Source: an uncultured Bacilli bacterium (lineage in GTDB: Bacteria; Bacillota_I; Bacilli_A; RF39; UBA660). From it: DNA of 17,307 nt. The stretch covers positions 1 to 17,307 of the forward strand of contig CANRLQ010000009.1 in the NCBI GenBank assembly GCA_947631525.1. Direction: 5' to 3'. Each line of letters starts with the position of its first letter. Position 1 is the stretch's first letter. The notes beneath the pieces were generated by a model, which was not told where the DNA came from, did no database searches, and worked only from the letters and a program-made list of their open reading frames with translations. Position numbers and translations under genes: made by a program. Positions 7,084 through 13,784 of this stretch are shown here, piece after piece.

Positions 7084-7372
7084 CTTCTTCATTTCCTTTC
7101 TTCTTTTTATTTTTTATAACTTTAACCAAACTAGTTACTGCACCTACTGTTAATTCAATAATTTTATCATTTATACTTGCACAAGCATCTGTAAATCTAT
7201 CAATAACATTAAATGTTTTATCTAATTTACTACACTTATCATTTATATCATCAACTACCTTATCAATTTTAGTAAGAGTTATAATCATTTTTATTCCTAA
7301 TATAATTAAAACAATTAATAAGGTACTTCCTAATATATATAATATGATAGGAAATAAATTATATGAACCCAT
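7076..7372 (-). CDS. DUF948 (YtxG-like) membrane protein
   Basis: The 98-residue protein has one N-terminal membrane segment (about residues 7-31) and then a heptad-like helical stretch (IDKVVDDINDKCSKLDKTFNV). A second mildly hydrophobic segment (IIELTVGAVTSLVKVI) and a lysine-rich then acidic end (KNKKKKGNEEDE) follow. This is the layout of DUF948 proteins such as Bacillus YtxG. The family is linked to general stress and the cell envelope, with no known activity. Its ATG overlaps the previous stop by one base (TAATG), and its end overlaps ytxH, so the last three genes are tightly coupled. Confidence 0.78.
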   Translation of the reverse strand: MGSYNLFPIILYILGSTLLIVLIILGIKMIITLTKIDKVVDDINDKCSKLDKTFNVIDRFTDACASINDKIIELTVGAVTSLVKVIKNKKKKGNEEDE

Positions 7373-8415
7373 TATTCTTCATCCCTCTTTTCGTACATTG
7401 AATCAATCAAATTAAATAAATCACTTTCAACTAAATCATCTTCTTCTTTAGTATTTTCATTTTCTTCATCATTATACGAATCTTCTTTTTCCTCATCATC
7501 ATGTACTTCTTTTTTTTCTTCTTTTTCTTTAACATTAGATAATTCATCTTCTATTTCATCAAGTTCAGTTAAAATATTATCAACATCTTTTTTATTACTT
7601 CTTTCAGAAATATTATTTTTTATAATTTCATTTATCTCTTCTATTTTCTTTTTTTGAATTTCTAATTCTTTAGTAAGATCACTTTCTGCTACTTCCTTTG
7701 ATACATCATAATCTTCTCTTAGTAAATCAACTCTGCTTTTTGATGAGGACTCACTTTTTTCAAGATCTTCAAAAATATCAATTTCATCATCTTTAATTTT
7801 TTCTAACTTTTCTTCTTTTAACACAATAGGGTCATTAAATAAACCATTCTCTACTTCATCTTCTAATGTCCCATAAGCTTTATTTCTAATATCATCAACT
7901 GTTATTTTATCACTTTTATAATAACCTGTATTAATAGGTTCCTTAACAGTTATATCTTCTTTTTTATAATTTTCATCTAATACTCCATAAACAGGAGATA
8001 TAATTGGTGAAGGTTTAAATGATTTTTGTGGTTTTATTTCTTCTTTTTTACCTTGATATACTTCTCTTAAATTTTTTATTGGTTCTTCTTTTTTAGGTTC
8101 TTGTTTTGGTTTTTCTAAATCTTTAAAATCTTCATCTGAAAAATATACAGGAAAAACAAACTTTTCTTCTTTACTTATAGCTGTACCATCAGATACATTT
8201 ATATCAGTCTTTTCTTCTTCTACTAATATTTTATTTTCTCTTCTAGCAGGAGCTATTTCAACTTTTCTAACTTCTTTTTCTATCTCTTTAACTGGTGTTT
8301 CCCTTTTTAATGATTTATTTTCTCTATTTGTTTTTGATTCTCTAGTTGGTTTTACAACAACTTCTTCTTCTACTTCTTCAGTAAATAAATTTTTTACTTT
8401 ATCTGATAGATTCAT
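7372..8415 (-). CDS. Acidic, largely disordered protein with short aromatic motifs; function unknown
   Basis: The 347-residue product is very rich in Glu, Lys and Asp, has no Cys or Trp and no membrane segment, and is probably mostly disordered. Three parts stand out. The N-terminal MNLSDKVKNLF could form an amphipathic membrane-binding helix like the start of SepF. Low-charge islands rich in aromatic residues follow (FVFPVYFSDEDFKDLEK, 87-103; FKPSPIISPVYGVLDENY, 133-150; KAYGTLEDEV, 179-188). A coiled-coil-like region lies at about 240-300, and a short C-terminal helix reads SDLFNLIDSMYEKRDEE. The islands look like docking motifs for a partner. The gene follows the lipoprotein gene by 13 bases and has its own AGAGGTG site. 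It overlaps the DUF948 gene, placing it in an envelope operon. Function is not assignable; a scaffold or division-linked role is only a guess. Confidence 0.8.
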   Translation of the reverse strand: MNLSDKVKNLFTEEVEEEVVVKPTRESKTNRENKSLKRETPVKEIEKEVRKVEIAPARRENKILVEEEKTDINVSDGTAISKEEKFVFPVYFSDEDFKDLEKPKQEPKKEEPIKNLREVYQGKKEEIKPQKSFKPSPIISPVYGVLDENYKKEDITVKEPINTGYYKSDKITVDDIRNKAYGTLEDEVENGLFNDPIVLKEEKLEKIKDDEIDIFEDLEKSESSSKSRVDLLREDYDVSKEVAESDLTKELEIQKKKIEEINEIIKNNISERSNKKDVDNILTELDEIEDELSNVKEKEEKKEVHDDEEKEDSYNDEENENTKEEDDLVESDLFNLIDSMYEKRDEE

Positions 8416-8428
8416 ATTTTCACCTCTT

Positions 8429-9019
8429 TTAATTTGTTAGTACGTTAGTACTATCATTTTCTTCCTTTTCAATAAATTTTGTATATTTTTCTTCTTTGTT
8501 AGTAAAATAATTTTCATTTAGCATAAGCTCAATTATATTATCATTAAATTTAACTGTCGATAATATATAAGTTGCATTTAAAATAGCTGATTCTATATGC
8601 GATTTTTCAACAATTGTTTCTATTTTAGAATAATTGTAAAAAAATTCTATTTTATATTTATTTCCAACCTCATTTATTTCTAAATAACCTTTTTTAGAAC
8701 TATCTATTTTTTTAGAATAATATGCTTCTTTATTTTCTTCATAATCGGTTTTAGTTTTATAAAAATATCCTACAGCATCTATATATAGATAATAATAATC
8801 ACCATCTGAATACAATTTATCGTTTAAATCGCTTGTATCTATATAAGTTACCCCTCTTGGAACATAATATTTATAACCTTTACCAATACGATTATAAAGC
8901 TTATTATTTTTAGATAACACAACATTTATAATATTGTCGATACTATTAGTATTAATTCTAACAGCAGTACATCCCGTTAAAAGAATTATACCAATAAGCA
9001 GAATAGTTATTTTCTTCAT
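8429..9019 (-). CDS. Small lipoprotein of unknown function
   Basis: The 196-residue product begins with a clear lipoprotein signal peptide: MKK, a hydrophobic core (ITILLIGIILL) and the lipobox LTGC with Cys17 as the predicted lipidation site. The mature part (about 180 residues) is rich in Tyr, Lys and Asn, with no recognised domain. Motif-like stretches are RIGKGYKYYVPRGVTYIDTSDLND and YYYLYIDAVGYFYKTK. It probably sits on the outer face of the membrane. It is the first gene of the four-gene operon with the acidic protein and the DUF948 and YtxH proteins, which suggests a shared envelope function. It has its own extended -10 promoter. Confidence 0.82.
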   Translation of the reverse strand: MKKITILLIGIILLTGCTAVRINTNSIDNIINVVLSKNNKLYNRIGKGYKYYVPRGVTYIDTSDLNDKLYSDGDYYYLYIDAVGYFYKTKTDYEENKEAYYSKKIDSSKKGYLEINEVGNKYKIEFFYNYSKIETIVEKSHIESAILNATYILSTVKFNDNIIELMLNENYFTNKEEKYTKFIEKEENDSTNVLTN

Positions 9020-9039
9020 ATTTCACCACTCTTACTAAG

Positions 9040-9048
9040 ATTATATCA
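9040..9048 (-). promoter_or_regulatory. Extended -10 promoter of the lipoprotein operon
   Basis: The minus strand reads TGATATAAT (TG-n-TATAAT) about 20 bases upstream of the start codon. No good -35 is visible at the expected distance, which fits an extended -10 promoter. Confidence 0.55.
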
Positions 9049-9062
9049 AATATTTTTTTATT

Positions 9063-9085
9063 TAAAAAGTTTTTTTTACTTTTTA
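9063..9085 (-). terminator. Weak hairpin after trmB
   Basis: TAAAAAGT and ACTTTTTA form an 8-bp AT-rich stem with loop TTTTTTT. On the minus strand it is not followed by a U-run outside the stem. It may be a weak terminator or chance structure in AT-rich DNA. Confidence 0.3.
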
Positions 9086-9103
9086 TGTATATTTAATGTA
9101 AAA

Positions 9104-9733
9104 TTATTTTTCAACTTCTATCATATAAATAGGTAAATTTTTTTCTCTAAATTTAATTTCATATTCTGTTGATATATTATCAGTTATTTCATCATTATAT
9201 AAATCTAATGATATTTTTTTTATTTTATATTTATAATCTGTATATGAAATAATGGAGTACTCAAATAATTTTCTATTGTCAGTTTTCATTATAATTCTTT
9301 TTTTATCCTTAAATATTAAATCATATTTATTTAAGAAATTAGGACTACTAAGTCTTCTCTTATAATGTCTTTCTTTAGGCCAAGGATCTGAAAAATTTAA
9401 GTAAATCAAATCTATTTCTTTTTTAAATACTTGATCGATTTTATTGGCATCCATTCTTATTAATTTTAAATTTGGAAGTTCTAAATCTTTTAGTTTTTCT
9501 ATGGCTCTAACAATAACGCTATCATATTTTTCTATTCCTATATAATTAATGTTAGGATTTTTTATAGCATTTTCTATAATAAATTTACCTTTACCCATAC
9601 CTATTTCTATGTATATTGGATTGTCATTTTTAAATATTTGTTTATATTTCCCTATATAATTTTCAGGATTTAATATTAAGTAGGATGAATTTTCTACTTT
9701 TTCTTTTGCACCTTTTACATGTTTAAGTCTCAT
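9104..9733 (-). CDS. trmB: tRNA (guanine-N7-)-methyltransferase
   Basis: TrmB methylates N7 of guanine 46 in the tRNA variable loop using S-adenosylmethionine. The 209-residue product has the SAM-binding motif EIGMGKG (43-49) and the Glu in GIEKYD that binds the ribose. It also has the TrmB signature NFSDPWPKERHYKRRL (113-128), which includes the catalytic and tRNA-contact residues, and the C-terminal TEYEIKF (189-195). The length is usual for Bacilli. The ATG has a TAGGAGG site at good distance and an extended -10 promoter just upstream, so the gene appears independent of its neighbours. Confidence 0.95.
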   Translation of the reverse strand: MRLKHVKGAKEKVENSSYLILNPENYIGKYKQIFKNDNPIYIEIGMGKGKFIIENAIKNPNINYIGIEKYDSVIVRAIEKLKDLELPNLKLIRMDANKIDQVFKKEIDLIYLNFSDPWPKERHYKRRLSSPNFLNKYDLIFKDKKRIIMKTDNRKLFEYSIISYTDYKYKIKKISLDLYNDEITDNISTEYEIKFREKNLPIYMIEVEK

Positions 9734-9753
9734 ATTAGCCTCCTACTATAACG

Positions 9754-9783
9754 ATTATATCATATTTTTTTATAAATTAACAA
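9754..9783 (-). promoter_or_regulatory. Promoter of trmB (extended -10)
   Basis: The minus strand shows TTGTTA, an 18-base spacer and TATAAT, with TG one base before the -10 (TGATATAAT). The leader is short and carries only the ribosome binding site. Confidence 0.6.
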
Positions 9784-9796
9784 TTTTATGATTATC

Positions 9797-9817
9797 AAAA
9801 AAGATAAGATTTATCTT
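9797..9817 (-). terminator. Terminator of the orphan gene at 9811-10179
   Basis: AAGATAA (9801-9807) pairs with TTATCTT (9811-9817) across the loop GAT, with an adjoining U-run of six on the minus strand. The stop codon of the gene (9811-9813) forms part of the stem. Confidence 0.65.
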
Positions 9818-10179
9818 ACCTTACTATAATAGAATAATAAAACATTTTTATATATTTCTTCTATTTCTAATAATGTATAACCTTGTTGTTGCAATGATAC
9901 ACAAAAATCAAATTTTTCAACATTAAAATCATCAAATATAAATCTTGGAAAAATAATATTTGTCTTTAATATAAACTCTTTATATTGATTTAAAAAATCT
10001 AATTCTTTTTTGGAATTTATTAAATAAATATATTTAGAATCATTAACATTTAAAATTAATGATTTTAATTTATGTCTATAGTTAAATAGATTAATTTCAA
10101 AATTAGAACATTCTTTAGATAATAAATAATCTTGCTCAGTTGTATATTTTTTTAATTCATTTTCATATTCTACTCCCAT
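9811..10179 (-). CDS. Orphan protein of 122 residues, unknown
   Basis: I do not recognise this protein. It looks cytoplasmic, with no signal peptide or membrane segment. It mixes charged helices at the start (YENELKKYTTEQDYLLSKEC) with aromatic-rich stretches (NIIFPRFIFDDFNVEKFDF, VLLFYYSKVR). The segment SLQQQGYTLLEIEEIYKN resembles a small helix-turn-helix-like unit, but the match is too short to claim DNA binding. It has a GAGGGG ribosome binding site, a nearly consensus sigma-A promoter and its own terminator, so it is very likely a real and well-transcribed single-gene unit. No neighbour suggests its job. Confidence 0.7.
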   Translation of the reverse strand: MGVEYENELKKYTTEQDYLLSKECSNFEINLFNYRHKLKSLILNVNDSKYIYLINSKKELDFLNQYKEFILKTNIIFPRFIFDDFNVEKFDFCVSLQQQGYTLLEIEEIYKNVLLFYYSKVR

Positions 10180-10234
10180 AAATTTCCCCTCAACTTTTCT
10201 TTTTTTTTAATAATTTTTTATTAAAACGATATCT

Positions 10235-10262
10235 ATTATATATTTTTTTATTAAAATGTCAA
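10235..10262 (-). promoter_or_regulatory. Near-consensus promoter of the orphan gene
   Basis: The minus strand has a perfect TTGACA (10257-10262), a 16-base spacer and a perfect TATAAT (10235-10240). It is the closest match to the sigma-A consensus in the window. The leader from about 10228 to the start is some 48 bases and A-rich. Confidence 0.7.
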
Positions 10263-10268
10263 ATTTTT

Positions 10269-10296
10269 AAAAAAGTAGTAACAAATTACTACTTTT
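10269..10296 (-). terminator. Terminator of leuS
   Basis: AAAAGTAGTAA (10271-10281) and TTACTACTTTT (10286-10296) form a perfect 11-bp stem with loop CAAA. A U-run follows on the minus strand (A-run 10269-10274). The stem begins within the leuS stop codon (10295-10297). Confidence 0.82.
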
Positions 10297-13120
10297 ATTT
10301 AACAACTATATTTACTAATTTTTTAGGGACAGTTATTATTTTTACAATTTCTTTATTATCAATAAATACTTTAACATTATCTATTTCCATGGCAAGTTTT
10401 TCCATTGTTTCTTTAGATGTATCACTAGATACTTCTATTTTTCCTCTAACCTTACCATTTACTTGAACAATCATAGTAAATGTTTCATCAACTATTTTAG
10501 ATTCATCAAATGATGGCCATTCAACATTTGCTATAAATTCTTTTTGATTAAGTACACTTTCCCATAATTCTTCAGATATATGTGGACACACAGGATTTAA
10601 AAGTTTTAAAAATCCTTTAGCATATTCTAATGGGAATACTTCTTCTTTATATACTGCATTTACAAAAATCATCATTTGACTTATTGCTGTATTAAAATTA
10701 AGTGTTTCATAATCATTAGTAACTTTTTTTACTGTTTGATGATAAATTTTTTCTAAATCTTTATTTTGTTCATCTTTTATTTTTTCTTCATCAACATATA
10801 ATCTCCATATACGGTCTAAAAATCTTTTTGAACCTTCAACAGCTTGATTATTCCAAGGTTTATCAGCTTCTAAAGGTCCCATAAACATTTCATACAATCT
10901 TAATGTATCGGCTCCATAATTAGCTACTATATCATTTGGGTTAACAGAATATTCTGGATATCTTTTACCCATTTTAATTCCATTTGAACCAAGAATCATA
11001 CCTTGATGAACTAATTTTTTAAATGGTTCTTTTACAGGAACAATTCCTTTGTCATATAAATAATTATTCCACATTCTAGAATATAATAGATGACCTACAG
11101 CATGTTCTGGTCCACCAACATATAAATCTACTGGCATCCAATGTTCTAATAATTTTTTATCAGCTATTTCCTTATCATTATCTGGATCAATATATCTTAG
11201 AAAGTACCAACTTGAACCAGCACTACCTGGCATTGTTGAAGTTTCTCTTTTTCCTTTTTTAGAATTAACATTGACATATTTCCAATCTTCAGCATTTTCA
11301 AGCGGAGCCATTCCGTTTTTACCTTTGTAATCTTTTAGTTCTGGTAATATAAGTGGTAATTCACTATCTTCTAAAGCTATACTTGTACCATCTTCAAAAT
11401 TAATTATTGGAATTGGTTCTCCCCAATATCTTTGACGAGCAAAAATCCAATCTCTTATATGATAATTAATTTGTTTTTTACCTAAGTTATTTTCTCCCAA
11501 CCAATTTATCATTGTATCAATTGCATCTTGTTTATTCATTCCATTTAAATGTTCAGAGTTGATATGAATTCCATCACCAATCATAGCTCCAGGATGTATT
11601 GCATAATCATACATTTTTTTATGTAATTCATCTTTTATTTCATTTAAAACAGTATTTTTATCTACCCATTCTACATCAAATGATTCATCATCGTCTAAAT
11701 TTCTATCATCTACTTGATTATCTATTAGTTTAAATAATAAACCTGTACAATCAATATTAAAATATTTGTTTTTATTATAAGCAAAATAATGATGATTAAC
11801 TCTAGGTAGTTGAGCTACTAATTCAATATTTTTATAACCAGTTTCTTCTTTTATTTCTCTTATGGCACATTCAAGTGGAGTTTCACCATCTTTGATAGTA
11901 CCTCCTACAAATAGTCTTCCTCCTAAATCATGCCAATTAATAGTTAAATATTTATCTTTGTTTTCATCATAAACGATAGCAACTATTGATTGTTTTGATT
12001 CCTCATTTTCATGAGGAGTTCCAGTTACTTCTTCTAATACTTGTATAATTGGAATATCAAATTTTTTAGCAAAATCGTAGTCTCTTTCATCATGAGCTGG
12101 AACAGCCATTATAGCTCCTGTACCATAGGTTGCTAAAACATAATCTGATATCCAAATTGGTATTTCTTTGTTATTAACGGGATTTATAGCATATGCTCCT
12201 ATAAATACTCCTGTTTTTTCTTTATTAAGTTCTGTTCTTTCAATATCCGATTTAGTTGCACATATTTTTTTATAATCATCAACTTCTTTTTTTCTATCAC
12301 TAGTTGTAATGATATCAACAAGTTCATGTTCTGGTGATAAAACACAGTATGTTGCTCCAAATAGGGTATCGCATCTAGTTGTAAAAACATCAAAACTTTT
12401 ATCAGTATCTTTTACTTTAAATTTTACTAAAGCACCTATACTTTTACCTATCCAATTTCTTTGCATTTCTTTAGTTGATTCTGGCCAATCTAATTCATCT
12501 AAACCAGAAAGTAATTTTTCAGCATAAGCAGGAATATCAATAACCCATTGTTTCATATTTTTTCTTATAACAGGATATCCTCCACGTTCACTTTTACCAT
12601 CTATTACTTCATCATTAGCTAAAACAGTTCCTAATTCTTCACACCAATTAACAGGCATATCTACACATTTAGCTAAACCATCTTTATAAAGTTGCTTAAA
12701 TATCCATTGTGTCCATTTATAATATTTAGGATCACATGTTGAAATTTCCCTATCCCAATCATAAGAAAAACCTAACATTTTTAATTGTTCAGTAAATATT
12801 TTGATATTTGCTTTGGTAAAACCATCTGGATGATTTCCTGTTTTAATAGCAAATTGTTCAGCAGGAAGTCCAAATGAATCAAATCCCATTGGATGTAACA
12901 CATTATATCCTTGCATTTTTTTCATTCTAGCAACAATATCAGTAGCGGTATATCCTTCTGGATGTCCAGCATGTAATCCTACTCCTGATGGATATGGAAA
13001 CATATCCAGTACATAAAATTTAGGTTTGGAAAAATCCCATACATCTGTTTTAAATGTTTTATTTTCTTCCCATTTTTGTTGCCATTTCTTTTCTATTTCT
13101 TTAAAATTATATTCTTTCAT
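10295..13120 (-). CDS. leuS: Leucyl-tRNA synthetase with a Nudix hydrolase domain inserted in the editing region
   Basis: LeuRS charges tRNA(Leu) with leucine. At 941 residues it is well above the roughly 800-870 usual for bacteria. It shows YPSGVGLHAGH with the HIGH-type motif H50-A-G-H53 and the editing-domain threonine-rich loop TTRCDTLFGATY (247-258). GTGAIMAVPAHDERDYDFA (333-351) follows, with the editing aspartate at 347. Then YHIRDWIFARQRYWGEPIPI (553-572), YVGGPEHAVGHLLYSR and KMGKR (716-720) in place of KMSKS. The C-terminal domain VQVNGKVRGKI is complete. Between PIIQVL (357-362) and GDGIHINSEHLNG lie about 145 extra residues with a full Nudix signature (407-429). It is the distal gene of a T-box operon. 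Its ATG overlaps the preceding stop by four bases (ATGA), with AGAGGT upstream. Confidence 0.97.
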   Translation of the reverse strand: MKEYNFKEIEKKWQQKWEENKTFKTDVWDFSKPKFYVLDMFPYPSGVGLHAGHPEGYTATDIVARMKKMQGYNVLHPMGFDSFGLPAEQFAIKTGNHPDGFTKANIKIFTEQLKMLGFSYDWDREISTCDPKYYKWTQWIFKQLYKDGLAKCVDMPVNWCEELGTVLANDEVIDGKSERGGYPVIRKNMKQWVIDIPAYAEKLLSGLDELDWPESTKEMQRNWIGKSIGALVKFKVKDTDKSFDVFTTRCDTLFGATYCVLSPEHELVDIITTSDRKKEVDDYKKICATKSDIERTELNKEKTGVFIGAYAINPVNNKEIPIWISDYVLATYGTGAIMAVPAHDERDYDFAKKFDIPIIQVLEEVTGTPHENEESKQSIVAIVYDENKDKYLTINWHDLGGRLFVGGTIKDGETPLECAIREIKEETGYKNIELVAQLPRVNHHYFAYNKNKYFNIDCTGLLFKLIDNQVDDRNLDDDESFDVEWVDKNTVLNEIKDELHKKMYDYAIHPGAMIGDGIHINSEHLNGMNKQDAIDTMINWLGENNLGKKQINYHIRDWIFARQRYWGEPIPIINFEDGTSIALEDSELPLILPELKDYKGKNGMAPLENAEDWKYVNVNSKKGKRETSTMPGSAGSSWYFLRYIDPDNDKEIADKKLLEHWMPVDLYVGGPEHAVGHLLYSRMWNNYLYDKGIVPVKEPFKKLVHQGMILGSNGIKMGKRYPEYSVNPNDIVANYGADTLRLYEMFMGPLEADKPWNNQAVEGSKRFLDRIWRLYVDEEKIKDEQNKDLEKIYHQTVKKVTNDYETLNFNTAISQMMIFVNAVYKEEVFPLEYAKGFLKLLNPVCPHISEELWESVLNQKEFIANVEWPSFDESKIVDETFTMIVQVNGKVRGKIEVSSDTSKETMEKLAMEIDNVKVFIDNKEIVKIITVPKKLVNIVVK
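11591..12034 (-). other. Inserted Nudix hydrolase domain inside leuS
   Basis: This part encodes about residues 363-510 of LeuRS. The 23-residue Nudix signature GX5EX7REUXEEXGU is matched at every key position: G407, E413, R421, E422, I423, E425, E426, G428, with Y429 at the last place. It is preceded by GGRLFVGG, as in stand-alone Nudix enzymes, and begins with SIVAIVYDENKDKYLTI (367-383), the usual first strands. The Mg-binding glutamates are kept, so hydrolase activity is predicted, not just a structural role. Nudix enzymes cleave nucleoside diphosphates linked to another group. The substrate cannot be read from this sequence. Confidence 0.9.
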
Positions 13121-13482
13121 TTTTTTACCTCTTTTCTTTTTGTTTGTCCACTTTTTTCATACATTTTACCAATTATATGATACATTAATAACTGTACTGG
13201 TATTAAAACAATAATACTAATTAACAGTTTTAAAATAAATGGTTTAATAAAACTCATTATAAATAATACTGATGCTAAGATAAATGAATTAGTAAGTGCT
13301 ATTATATGTCCTAATACCTTTATATTAATTCTATTTAAATCTAATTTATATACATTTACTAAATAAGTAACATATGTCCCATTTTTAAGTTTTTCTATCC
13401 TCTTTTTATTCATTATAACAAATAAAAGATAGAATAAATATGTTACAAAAAAAATTACTATACTGAATACTAAGTCTTCCAT
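13117..13482 (-). CDS. Small membrane protein co-transcribed with leuS
   Basis: The 121-residue protein has three hydrophobic segments (about residues 4-24, 57-79 and 81-103). A basic loop lies between the first two (NKKRIEKLKNGTYVTYLVNVYKLDLNRINIKVLGH), and the tail is lysine/arginine-rich (KSGQTKRKEVKK). I recognise no named domain. It lies directly behind the leucine T-box and overlaps leuS by ATGA, so it should be made when uncharged tRNA(Leu) accumulates. AGGAGG is four bases from the ATG, a rather short spacing, and follows the U-run of the T-box terminator. A role linked to leucine supply or to LeuRS is possible from position only. There are no transport motifs, and three helices are few for a transporter. 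Confidence 0.8.
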   Translation of the reverse strand: MEDLVFSIVIFFVTYLFYLLFVIMNKKRIEKLKNGTYVTYLVNVYKLDLNRINIKVLGHIIALTNSFILASVLFIMSFIKPFILKLLISIIVLIPVQLLMYHIIGKMYEKSGQTKRKEVKK

Positions 13483-13494
13483 GCATCCTCCTAT

Positions 13495-13546
13495 AAAAAA
13501 AAGCCAAACAAATGTAAGGACGAATTACTTCGTGGTACCACCTTAC
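13495..13546 (-). terminator. Regulated terminator of the leucine T-box
   Basis: GTAAGG and CCTTAC form the outer stem and ACGAA/TTCGT the inner hairpin with loop GTAA. On the minus strand UUUGUUU and then eight U (13495-13502) follow. The 3' end runs into the ribosome binding site of the membrane protein gene. The T-box core lies in the 5' arm, so terminator and antiterminator exclude each other. Confidence 0.8.
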
Positions 13547-13700
13547 TTCATAATGACTTATGCTCTTTAATTAATAACGAAATTACCCGATTAAACTCAA
13601 AAGCAAGTTCATAATTTTATACTAAAAGTTTTCATCAGCCACTTTTTTTCTAAATAGTATAAATATTACTACTACTCTTCATCAACGCTTACATATTAAC
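13500..13700 (-). promoter_or_regulatory. T-box riboswitch (leucine)
   Basis: A T-box leader binds uncharged tRNA and then prevents a transcription terminator from forming. The T-box core AAGGTGGTACCACG is at 13531-13544, the antiterminator sequence whose bulge pairs with the tRNA 3' end. Stem I begins near 13690 with GTTGATGAAGAGTAGTA. The specifier is best read as CUU (leucine; plus strand aag at 13605-13607) in the context GAA-CTT-GCTTTTGAG, which is typical for the specifier loop and following stem. The terminator alternative pairs GTAAGG with CCTTAC (13541-13546 with 13514-13519) around the ACGAA/TTCGT hairpin and leads to U-rich sequence. The nearby leuS gene agrees with the leucine reading. 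The stretch 13483-13784 otherwise has no gene. Confidence 0.93.
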
Positions 13701-13706
13701 AAAATT

Positions 13707-13735
13707 ATTTTAACATAACACAATTAAAATGTAAA
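13707..13735 (-). promoter_or_regulatory. Promoter of the T-box-leuS operon
   Basis: The minus strand shows TTTACA (13730-13735), a 17-base spacer and TAAAAT (13707-13712), with TG one base upstream of the -10. The expected start near 13700 places the T-box stem I at the beginning of the transcript. Confidence 0.65.
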
Positions 13736-13754
13736 GTTATATATAATAAAAATC

Positions 13755-13784
13755 AAAATTATAGACTAAGAAATCTATAATTTT
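13755..13784 (-). terminator. Terminator of the ferritin-like gene
   Basis: AAAATTATAGA (13755-13765) and TCTATAATTTT (13774-13784) form a perfect 11-bp stem with loop CTAAGAAA, directly next to the stop codon at 13785. U-rich sequence (GAUUUUUAUU) follows on the minus strand. Confidence 0.7.

Noticed and set aside
12199..12393. Minus-strand frame of 64 codons inside leuS
   Set aside because: It is a shifted frame within the conserved LeuRS reading frame and has no independent support.
13117..13119. Mollicutes-type code with TGA read as tryptophan
   Set aside because: TGA ends the membrane protein gene at the expected overlap with leuS, and conserved tryptophans in LeuRS, SufB and Der are all TGG.
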